Source of the DNA: Thalassotalea atypica
GTDB lineage: Bacteria; Pseudomonadota; Gammaproteobacteria; Enterobacterales; Alteromonadaceae
Assembly (NCBI RefSeq): GCF_030295975.1
Contig: NZ_AP027364.1
Span: forward strand, 3,534,001-3,598,000
Length of the DNA stretch: 64,000 bases
Direction of reading: 5' to 3'
The translations under genes were made by a program, and so were the position numbers. Below, piece by piece: positions 57,782-64,000 of the stretch (positions are counted from its first letter, which is position 1; the number at the start of each line of letters is the position of its first letter). A model generated the notes under the pieces. The model was given only the letters and a program-made list of their open reading frames with translations. It did no database searches and was not told where the DNA came from.

Positions 57782-59152
57782 CTAATCAGTCCAACTCTTA
57801 ATTTTCCGATATAGTGTCGAAGGGTTAACTTCGAGTAACGCAGCGGCTTTATTAACATTGCCTTCACATTTAGCAATAGCGCGTTCAATATTTTCTTTTT
57901 CAACTTGATGTAATGGCATTACCTCTGCATCACCAGCTACTGTATGTGCTGTGTTTGCAGTAGATTCAATATTCTCCATAGGTACCTTCGCATCAGTGAT
58001 TAAATCCTCAAGCATTTTTGATGAAAGACTTTTTCCGTCATTCATAATACACGCACTATGAATCAAGTTTTCTAATTGACGCACATTGCCAGGCCATTGA
58101 TGAGATATTAAGAGCTCTTTAGCACTTTCATCAAAAGATGTTATATTTTTATTCTGTTCACTATTAAATTTTAGTAAAAAATGCTCCGCGAGCAACAGTA
58201 CATCTGAATCGCGCTCCCTAACAGGTGGAATATGCAAAGGAATGACATTAAGACGATAGAACAAATCTTCCCTAAACTCCCCTGATGTTACTGCGTATGC
58301 CAAACTGGTTGATGAAGCGCTTACCACTTGAGCATCAAAGGCAATTTCTTCAAGAGAGCCTAACATTGAATAGGTTCTTTCTTGGATAACGCGTAGCAAC
58401 TTACTTTGCAAACTTAGCGGTAATGTCGTAATTTCGTCTAAAAATATCGTACCGCCTTCACCTTTTGAGAAAATTCCTTCTTGATCGTTAACGGCTCCTG
58501 TAAAAGCGCCTTTTTTATGGCCAAACAGCTGAGATTCGATCAGAGCTTCAGAAAAATTCGCACAATTAACCGCGATAAACGCACCGTTTCTTCGACAACC
58601 CAGCTCATGACAAGCCCGTGCAATAAGCTCCTTACCTGTACCCGTTTCACCATGAATAAACACAGGAACGTTAGCCCCAGCGGCCTTACCAACATTATCC
58701 ATTAAGCTCATCATCGCTTTAGATTCACCCACTATGGCATTTCTTAGACGAATGGAGCTGTTGGTTGCCTGGGTCTGGCTTATGTTGTCATGAATAAGTG
58801 TTTGCAGTTCTACATTGTTCCAAGGCTTTGCGATAAAATGTTCAATGATTTTGCCATTAAAACCTGCGGAAATATCGCCGAAATCTTGATAAGCGCTTAG
58901 CATGATTCTTTTTGTATTTGGCCAAAGCGATTGCGAAAAGGTCAACAATTCAATGCCTGAGATATCCGGCATCCGCTGGTCGGACAAAATAATATCGGGT
59001 TCATTTTGCGCGAGAAACTCTTTAGCTAACCGAGGCGATGTAAAAGATTCAATTTGTATATCTAACCTCATCAAACAGCGCTTAATCGCTACTAGTATCT
59101 CAGGTTCGTCATCAACAATAACTAATAATGGCAACGCAGATGATTTATTCAA
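57782..59152 (-). CDS. NtrC-family sigma-54-dependent response regulator (HnoC-like)
   Basis: I choose the TTG at 59152: AGGAGGGG lies about eight bases upstream and the start is one base beyond the stop of the preceding gene; longer versions run into that gene. 456 residues. Receiver domain with phospho-acceptor D58 (LSDQRMPD) and K109 (IAKPW); AAA+ domain with Walker A GETGTGKE (168-175), sigma-54 contact loop GAFTGA (215-220) and Walker B TIFLDE (235-240); Fis-type HTH at the C-terminus (NVNKAAALLEVNPSTLYRKI). All features for sigma-54 activation are intact. By context with an H-NOX protein and kinase it corresponds to the HnoC regulator of Shewanella, but no experiment supports that here. 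Confidence 0.88.
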   Translation of the reverse strand: MNKSSALPLLVIVDDEPEILVAIKRCLMRLDIQIESFTSPRLAKEFLAQNEPDIILSDQRMPDISGIELLTFSQSLWPNTKRIMLSAYQDFGDISAGFNGKIIEHFIAKPWNNVELQTLIHDNISQTQATNSSIRLRNAIVGESKAMMSLMDNVGKAAGANVPVFIHGETGTGKELIARACHELGCRRNGAFIAVNCANFSEALIESQLFGHKKGAFTGAVNDQEGIFSKGEGGTIFLDEITTLPLSLQSKLLRVIQERTYSMLGSLEEIAFDAQVVSASSTSLAYAVTSGEFREDLFYRLNVIPLHIPPVRERDSDVLLLAEHFLLKFNSEQNKNITSFDESAKELLISHQWPGNVRQLENLIHSACIMNDGKSLSSKMLEDLITDAKVPMENIESTANTAHTVAGDAEVMPLHQVEKENIERAIAKCEGNVNKAAALLEVNPSTLYRKIKSWTD

Positions 59153-59153
59153 A

Positions 59154-60440
59154 CTAAGCCCCTCCTGACGATTCAAGCATCGATTTAATGAAAACAACAA
59201 GGGGATAATCAAGTTGTCTCTGAATATTGTTCAGACGCATAATATGGGTCTCTTTTAGCACGGTGCCTTCAGACAAATATTTATGATGCTCTAAGTCCTC
59301 TATGTCTTGAGCAACGAGCATCCCTGCTTCCAAACCATTGACCAGCTTAGGATATTCGAATACTTCAGTATCTTGTGCTTTGCCCACCAGTACTTTTAGT
59401 TGCTCAAGGACACTTATATCGATTTCGTCACTCATTTGCTCCAATTTAACAAACGCTTCACTTGGCGCAATTCTGAGCCCAGTGAATTCACCGTTAATCA
59501 TTAAATCGAATAAAACGGTGACTCTAAGTATTCTTGAACCCAAAGGAATATTTTGCTTTGTCAGTTTCTCGGGTACACCAGAGCCATTACTGTTTTCATT
59601 TAAATATTTAACTAGATCTAAACTTCCGGCTAAATAATCAGTCGATGACATGATCTCTGCGCTTAACACCGAAAACGCGTCGTAGTCACGGCGCTCTTGT
59701 GGTGAAAGCTCATACAAAGCCTTGTTTCGTAGCTCTTCTGTTAAGCTGGCTAGTCCTATTCGATGAAAAAGGCCTGCTAAATAAACATGGATACAATCGA
59801 TATCTGACAATCCGCACATTCTCGCAATTATTTTTGCTTGTTGCGCAATTCTTAAACTATGTCCAGGTGCTTCATTTGTAGAAACAGCTATTAAGTTTAC
59901 ATTCATTGATACAAGATCATTATTGATGCGTTTTAAGCGCTTAATTTGCCCAACGGCATCATCATGCTTATCGCTAATGAACTCTTTTAGAAGCGTTTCA
60001 GAATGATGATCCAACAAAAGTTCTTTATTAGATGCCCTAAGCTTTTTAATGATCTTGTTTTTTTTATTCTCAGCTTTCAATTCGCCGACTAGGGAGTCAA
60101 TCTTAGATACTAAATCTTTATTATCCCAAGGCTTATTTAAATAAAATGACACTTTGCCTTCATTCAGTACTTGTTTAGCTAGTTCCAAATCAGCATAGCC
60201 AGTAAGCGCCACTCGTTTACTATTACTGTTAATTGCCACAATTGATTTTAGAAACTCTCCGCCATTCATCTTGGGCATACGTATATCAGAGATAACGATA
60301 TGCGTAGGAGACTGCTGATAATAATCGATGGCCTCTATTGGGTCTGTAAATGTAACGACGCGATATTCTCGGTGCAGTAATCGCTCTAATGCATTGAGTA
60401 TTTCTATCTCATCATCTAGGATTAATACTGATGGTAACAT
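59154..60440 (-). CDS. Response regulator with degenerate HD-GYP domain (HnoD-like)
   Basis: 428 residues. Receiver domain with D52 (ISDIRMPK) and K103 (LNKPW), a coiled-coil linker (about 112-175), then an HD-GYP-like domain in which the HD motif reads FHRIG (H226-R227, Asp lost) and GYP reads GVP (GSGVPEKL, 286-290). A C-terminal segment (MLVAQDIEDLEHHKYLSEGTVL) is typical of RpfG-type proteins. Metal ligands are missing, so it should not cleave c-di-GMP. Shewanella HnoD is also a receiver plus degenerate HD-GYP and tunes its partner phosphodiesterase HnoB. It is the first gene of the leftward unit, divergent to the H-NOX gene. Confidence 0.85.
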   Translation of the reverse strand: MLPSVLILDDEIEILNALERLLHREYRVVTFTDPIEAIDYYQQSPTHIVISDIRMPKMNGGEFLKSIVAINSNSKRVALTGYADLELAKQVLNEGKVSFYLNKPWDNKDLVSKIDSLVGELKAENKKNKIIKKLRASNKELLLDHHSETLLKEFISDKHDDAVGQIKRLKRINNDLVSMNVNLIAVSTNEAPGHSLRIAQQAKIIARMCGLSDIDCIHVYLAGLFHRIGLASLTEELRNKALYELSPQERRDYDAFSVLSAEIMSSTDYLAGSLDLVKYLNENSNGSGVPEKLTKQNIPLGSRILRVTVLFDLMINGEFTGLRIAPSEAFVKLEQMSDEIDISVLEQLKVLVGKAQDTEVFEYPKLVNGLEAGMLVAQDIEDLEHHKYLSEGTVLKETHIMRLNNIQRQLDYPLVVFIKSMLESSGGA

Positions 60441-60488
60441 TCGTTTCCCGCTATAAAATGTAATAAAGATGAATGACTTGCTTACTTT

Positions 60489-60500
60489 AATGCTAGCATT
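60489..60500. promoter_or_regulatory. 12-bp palindrome in the divergent H-NOX/HnoD-like promoter region
   Basis: AATGCTAGCATT is a perfect palindrome in the middle of the 104-base region between the two divergent units. It is a candidate operator; possible -10 elements (TATATT, ATAATT) lie just downstream on the plus strand. Confidence 0.4.
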
Positions 60501-60544
60501 ATATTCATAATTCAGTGAACTTTTCCTTGAGTAAGTAGAGATCT

Positions 60545-61087
60545 ATGAAAGGTGCGATATTTTTGGGTTTTGCGAGTTATATAGAGCAAGAATACGATTT
60601 AACCACTTGGCTTAAAGCAGTGAATAAATGTGAACTTGGCTCTAATGCTGAGTATTTGGATACTGAACTCTACGAAGACAGCGAATTTAACGCTCTGGTA
60701 GATGAACTGGTCTTGTTAACGAGAGTTACAAAAGAAGAGCTCGTTAGAAACTTTGGCCGATACTTTTTCCCTACTTTGATGTCCATCGCACACACCCATG
60801 TTGAAGGTGTCGACGAGTTGTTTGATTTTCTGCGGGCTGTTGATGCGGTAATACATATTGAAGTTCAAAAGTCAGACCCGTTAGCGTACACACCTACTTT
60901 ACTCTATGACCAACCTAATGAGTCAGTGCTGATCATGCGATATGTTTCACGAAGGAAAATGTGCTATTTCGCCGAAGGCCTGATTTTAGGCGCAGCTGAT
61001 CACTTTAAACAGAAAGTTCAAATTTCCCAAACTCAATGCATGTGCAAAGGAGACCAGCATTGTCTGATACGAATCCAACAGTTATAG
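60545..61087 (+). CDS. H-NOX haem nitric-oxide sensor
   Basis: 180 residues, the full H-NOX/HNOB domain. MKGAIFLGFASYI at the start, proximal haem ligand H104 (DAVIHIEVQK), haem-propionate motif Y133-x-S135-x-R137 (RYVSRRK), and AEGLILGAADHF. Of the zinc site known in Shewanella and Vibrio H-NOX, C140, C165 and C173 are kept, while the His of the usual ISH is Gln (ISQTQCMC). NO binding breaks the iron-His bond and changes the interaction with the partner kinase encoded just downstream. The gene overlaps the kinase start by 28 bases. Confidence 0.93.
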   Translation: MKGAIFLGFASYIEQEYDLTTWLKAVNKCELGSNAEYLDTELYEDSEFNALVDELVLLTRVTKEELVRNFGRYFFPTLMSIAHTHVEGVDELFDFLRAVDAVIHIEVQKSDPLAYTPTLLYDQPNESVLIMRYVSRRKMCYFAEGLILGAADHFKQKVQISQTQCMCKGDQHCLIRIQQL

Positions 61088-62538
61088 AATTAAAGGAACA
61101 AGTAGCATTACTAGAACAAGCTTTAAAAAGAGAGAAAAATGCCAAACAAGCATTAGAGCAGAAATTAAGCGCAAATATACAAGAAAACTTTGAGAAAAAC
61201 AGAGCTTTCTTTTCTGCATTTGAACAAGCTAATAGCCGTCAAATTCAATTGAAATTTCTGGCGTCAATTACAGATGAATTGTTTTCAGTGCGCGGCCTAA
61301 ACGAAATGCTAATACATTTCGTTTCACAAATTACACGAATGTTATCGGCCTGCAATACGTTCAATTTTATAAAAAGCAAAGGTGATGAATACTCGGTAAG
61401 TCAATTTGATACAACTGAAAAAACGTTTAAGCTGCTCCCGGCACAAGAATCCCTTAAAGATACGTTAACCTCAATCATAGCTAAATCTCCTAAGGAAGAT
61501 TGTTGGCATAGAATCGAGGTAGATACGATATGTAATGGCGCACAGTTATTTGAAAATGAAACACTGCTAGTAGTAAGTATCCCGCTCTCCAAAGTTCAAA
61601 CTAATTACATAGTATTAGATCTCGATCACTACTGTTACAGCGATAACTTTAAGCAAACATTAAACACAGCTAGCCAGCAGTTCTCCTTAGCGGTAAAACG
61701 GAAATTAACAGAATTAGAGCTCTCGTATAACTACCGAAAACTTGAAAAAACCGTTGAAGAATTAAAATCCACACAAAGCCAATTGGTTCATAGTGAAAAG
61801 ATGGCATCATTGGGTCAGTTATCGGCAGGTGTAGCACACGAAATTAACAATCCGTTAGGGTTTATTGGCAGTAATATCCAAGTACTTAAAGAATACGCAC
61901 AATCATTTGAACATGTTTTTGTTTCTATAGAGCAAACACCACAAAACGATCTTTTATCTACAAAAGACATCGCTTACGCCAGAAAAGACATAATATCTCT
62001 TATAGATAGCTGTATTAATGGTATTGAGCGCATCTCAGATATTGTATCTAGTTTAAAAACATTTAGCCGGAAAGGAAATCAAGAGTATCACCCTACTGAT
62101 ATTAATGAAGTGATCAGCAGTTCGTTAAATATTGTTTGGAATCAGCTTAAATATAATTACATCGTTGAGAGTCAATTGGATGAAAAGCTTCCCGAAGTAA
62201 AAGGCAATACGGGTGAGCTGCAACAGGTGTTCATCAACTTGTTTGTCAATGCCGCTCAATCCATGAAAGATACCGCTCAAGGAAAGCTGTCCATATCGAG
62301 TGAGCTTAACGGCGAGTACATCAAAGTTACAGTCAATGATACAGGCTGTGGTATGGATGAACGGGCCTTAAAACATCTATTTGAACCGTTTTATACCACT
62401 AAAGATGAACATGAAGGGACAGGTCTAGGGCTGTCTGTATCGTACGCTATATTGGAAAAACACAGCGCAATTATAGAAGTAGATTCGACTCCAAATGAGG
62501 GAAGCACATTTACAATACGCTTCCCAGCGATTGTGTAA
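61060..62538 (+). CDS. H-NOX-associated cytosolic histidine kinase (HnoK-like)
   Basis: I take the TTG at 61060, preceded by AAAGGAG seven bases upstream; an in-frame ATG 24 bases earlier lacks a ribosome site. 492 residues, no membrane segment. An N-terminal coiled coil (about 10-50), a GAF-like region (about 60-215), a second coiled coil, then the HisKA phospho-acceptor (H260 in SAGVAHEINNPLG) and HATPase with ELQQVFINLFVNAAQS, DTGCGMDE and EGTGLGLSVS. In Vibrio and Shewanella such kinases autophosphorylate unless NO-bound H-NOX inhibits them, and pass phosphate to receiver proteins such as the two encoded divergently here. Its stop is seven bases from the stop of the next, convergent gene. 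Confidence 0.9.
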   Translation: MSDTNPTVIELKEQVALLEQALKREKNAKQALEQKLSANIQENFEKNRAFFSAFEQANSRQIQLKFLASITDELFSVRGLNEMLIHFVSQITRMLSACNTFNFIKSKGDEYSVSQFDTTEKTFKLLPAQESLKDTLTSIIAKSPKEDCWHRIEVDTICNGAQLFENETLLVVSIPLSKVQTNYIVLDLDHYCYSDNFKQTLNTASQQFSLAVKRKLTELELSYNYRKLEKTVEELKSTQSQLVHSEKMASLGQLSAGVAHEINNPLGFIGSNIQVLKEYAQSFEHVFVSIEQTPQNDLLSTKDIAYARKDIISLIDSCINGIERISDIVSSLKTFSRKGNQEYHPTDINEVISSSLNIVWNQLKYNYIVESQLDEKLPEVKGNTGELQQVFINLFVNAAQSMKDTAQGKLSISSELNGEYIKVTVNDTGCGMDERALKHLFEPFYTTKDEHEGTGLGLSVSYAILEKHSAIIEVDSTPNEGSTFTIRFPAIV

Positions 62539-62545
62539 CTTTTGA

Positions 62546-63376
62546 CTATAGTTTTGCGATGGAGTTTTGAGGCTTATAAATGTGAAATATAGAATTTCGG
62601 CTCGTACTTAAATTGTACTGCCCTGAATTTCTGAATGAGATAGACACTTCGACTTCTTCACCGTTAAAGTCAGATTTTTCGTCACAATATATCATGGCAC
62701 TTATCGGGAACAGCCCTTTATTTAGCTCGACCTCACCAATAATGACTTGTTCGTGGCTATATTTGGTGACCAAATGCAGCCTCTTATCTATCACACGCTT
62801 TTGATTAATGTCGATACGTGCATAACAAGACGCTATTTGGCTCATTTTTTCTTCCATCAAAGCTTCGCTATTACTAGTCAGAAAAAATTCAACTCCTACC
62901 TGTAAACGGCCGTTTGTACGACTAGGAAACAAGCCATTCAGCCGGTACATACTAACGCTTGGCTGGGCAATCCCGTAACGACGATGGCTCAACAAGGAAA
63001 AGCGAGTTTCATTTAAGACAAACGAACCTAAATCACTTGCCGACAAGTCAATTTTATTCCCGTCTGGTACGGGGTAAACTCTTGTTATCCAACCAGGAAA
63101 TAAATCAATGTTTTCAACCGCCTTAGCTAATATTTCATTACTACCGACATGGTAAGGATTTAAGGTACGTAAAATAGATAGCTCTTCTTCATATTGCTTG
63201 ATCATTGCCGATTTTTGCTTGTTAACACCAGACAATTTGTCTGCTTTGATTAGCTGATGTACTGAGAAAGCTGAACAACAAGCTAACAAAGTCAATGCGA
63301 GCCCCCATTTAAGCCATGCGTATTTTGTGGAATGTCTAGAACGCGTGTACTTTTCTCTACGGTAGTAATAGCTCAT
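62546..63376 (-). CDS. Uncharacterised membrane-anchored protein
   Basis: 276 residues. A basic N-terminus (YYRREKYTRSRHSTKYAWLK) is followed by one membrane segment (about 24-43), a short coiled coil (about 50-70) and a soluble domain of about 200 residues, predicted to lie in the periplasm by the positive-inside rule. The soluble part looks beta-rich with two Cys (ASCYARID, MIYCDEKSD). I do not recognise a family. AGGAG lies about nine bases before the ATG. It converges on the kinase gene and is divergent from the DUF1194 gene. Confidence 0.65.
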   Translation of the reverse strand: MSYYYRREKYTRSRHSTKYAWLKWGLALTLLACCSAFSVHQLIKADKLSGVNKQKSAMIKQYEEELSILRTLNPYHVGSNEILAKAVENIDLFPGWITRVYPVPDGNKIDLSASDLGSFVLNETRFSLLSHRRYGIAQPSVSMYRLNGLFPSRTNGRLQVGVEFFLTSNSEALMEEKMSQIASCYARIDINQKRVIDKRLHLVTKYSHEQVIIGEVELNKGLFPISAMIYCDEKSDFNGEEVEVSISFRNSGQYNLSTSRNSIFHIYKPQNSIAKL

Positions 63377-63473
63377 AAAGTTCTCCTCATTCGTTCATTA
63401 CTAATGAAGCAAAAGACAAACCAAAAATTAATTAATTAAATTTCAAAGAGATAGAGAAAACAGTTTAAATCAA

Positions 63474-63521
63474 GTTGCAATTTGCAACGCTCATCGTCTG
63501 TTTTTCAAGGCGTATTGCAAC
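63474..63521. promoter_or_regulatory. Palindrome and half-site upstream of the DUF1194 gene
   Basis: GTTGCAATTTGCAAC (63474-63488) is a perfect 7+1+7 palindrome; a further TTGCAAC half-site is at 63515-63521. They lie about 80-117 bases before the predicted start of a sigma-54-like promoter, the usual distance for an enhancer-binding protein. Confidence 0.45.
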
Positions 63522-63571
63522 AACCATAAAATGCATAAATTCATCTTGTTGATTTTTAAGGAATATTTTTA

Positions 63572-63587
63572 TGGCAAGGATAATGCC
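63572..63587 (+). promoter_or_regulatory. Candidate sigma-54 (-24/-12) promoter of the DUF1194 gene
   Basis: TGGCAAGGATAATGCC fits TGGCACG-N4-TTGCW with the invariant GG and GC spaced by exactly ten bases; three positions differ. It lies 30 bases before the ATG, giving a start near 63598. Confidence 0.45.
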
Positions 63588-63616
63588 TGTGATTAATGCA
63601 AGCACAAGAGGGCTTT

Positions 63617-64000
63617 ATGATGAAGCAGTTCATAATAAACACATGTAAAACTCTAGTGATTTGCACAACGTTAGAAGCGGCGGCATTAACGCCTGTTGAT
63701 GTTGAGCTGCAATTGCTAATTGATATATCAGGCAGCATTGATGGTTCTGAATACGACACTCAGTTGCTTGGCTATAGTAATGCCTTTGCTAGTGACCGCG
63801 TTCAAAACGCGATTATAGAAGGCAACATAGGGCAAATAGCCGTGCAAATGATCATGTGGTCAGGGGCTAATAATCAAGAAATAATGATTGATTGGACCTT
63901 AATAGATTCAGCGGCTGCTTCAGATGACTTTTCTATCGCAATTGCTAATATCGCTAGGCCATTTTCTGGCTGGACAGCGATAGGGTCAGCTATCGAATAT
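63617..64000 (+). CDS. DUF1194/von Willebrand factor A-like exported protein (5' part, runs off right edge)
   Basis: 128 codons are open to the edge, from ATG at 63617 (a second ATG follows at once; AAGAGGG lies upstream). The N-terminal about 22 residues (MMKQFIINTCKTLVICTTLEAAA) look like a signal peptide. Then VDVELQLLIDISGSIDGSEY carries the MIDAS motif D-x-S-x-S, followed by AVQMIMWSGAN and GWTAIGSAI, as in DUF1194 proteins, several of which end in a PEP-CTERM-like sorting signal. The C-terminus is outside the window, so a sorting signal cannot be checked. Metal-dependent ligand binding is likely. Confidence 0.75.
   Translation, partial: MMKQFIINTCKTLVICTTLEAAALTPVDVELQLLIDISGSIDGSEYDTQLLGYSNAFASDRVQNAIIEGNIGQIAVQMIMWSGANNQEIMIDWTLIDSAAASDDFSIAIANIARPFSGWTAIGSAIEY

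Noticed and set aside
63556-63759. Small minus-strand frame over the start of the DUF1194 gene
   Set aside because: It is antisense to a signal peptide and MIDAS motif and has no family resemblance.

Overview
The window is a contiguous piece of a gammaproteobacterial chromosome, most likely a marine Alteromonadales member near Colwelliaceae/Thalassotalea. That placement is an inference from content: a full MSHA type IV pilus locus, the Na+-flagellar motor protein MotX, an H-NOX nitric-oxide sensor, PriB inside the S6-S18-L9 operon, AT-rich codon use, and the E. coli-like order mreB-mreC-mreD-maf-rng-yhdP. No IS element, prophage, CRISPR array, tRNA or rRNA was seen. Many starts were moved inward from the longest reading frame, using Shine-Dalgarno sites and family lengths.

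Layout. 1-6746 (minus): mreB, mreC, mreD, maf, rng and the 5' part of yhdP (runs off the left edge), i.e. cell shape and envelope. 6997-23736 (minus): the MSHA operon mshI1-I2-J-K-L-M-N-E-G-F followed by mshB-A-C-D-O-P-Q, with a probable internal promoter before mshB and a terminator between mshA and mshC. 23882-26615: a PLP-dependent deaminase-like gene on the plus strand sits between mshI1 and mshH/csrD, and its 3' end overlaps that of mshH. 26736-28185 (minus): rpsF-priB-rpsR-rplI. 28567-30399: an HBM-type chemoreceptor behind an FNR-like box. 30457-34442 (minus): rlmB, rnr, motX. 34691-37037 (plus): a diguanylate cyclase followed by an HD-GYP phosphodiesterase. 37104-42864 (minus): an M28 peptidase and a two-gene RND efflux system. 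43139-46341: zapE, and divergently zapG and degQ. 46414-50443 (minus): a CnoX-like protein, an acyl-CoA dehydrogenase, uppP, folK, folB. 50578-57064: plsY, tsaD (minus), then the macromolecular-synthesis cluster rpsU-yqeY-dnaG-rpoD. 57163-62538: a small outer-membrane protein and a nitric-oxide signalling locus (H-NOX plus histidine kinase on plus; a sigma-54-type regulator and a receiver/degenerate HD-GYP protein on minus). 62546-64000: an unknown membrane-anchored protein and the start of a DUF1194 von Willebrand-like secreted protein.

How it fits together. Surface attachment and motility versus sessility is a recurring theme: pilus machinery whose ATPase MshE carries a c-di-GMP-binding MshEN domain, the CsrD-like MshH, a GGDEF/HD-GYP pair, the flagellar protein MotX, a chemoreceptor, and an H-NOX network of the type that controls biofilm in Shewanella and Vibrio. 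The rest is mostly conserved housekeeping. The most noteworthy parts are the H-NOX locus, which combines a degenerate HD-GYP, an intact sigma-54 ATPase regulator, no EAL enzyme in view and TTG starts, and the sigma-54-like promoter with an upstream palindrome before the DUF1194 gene.
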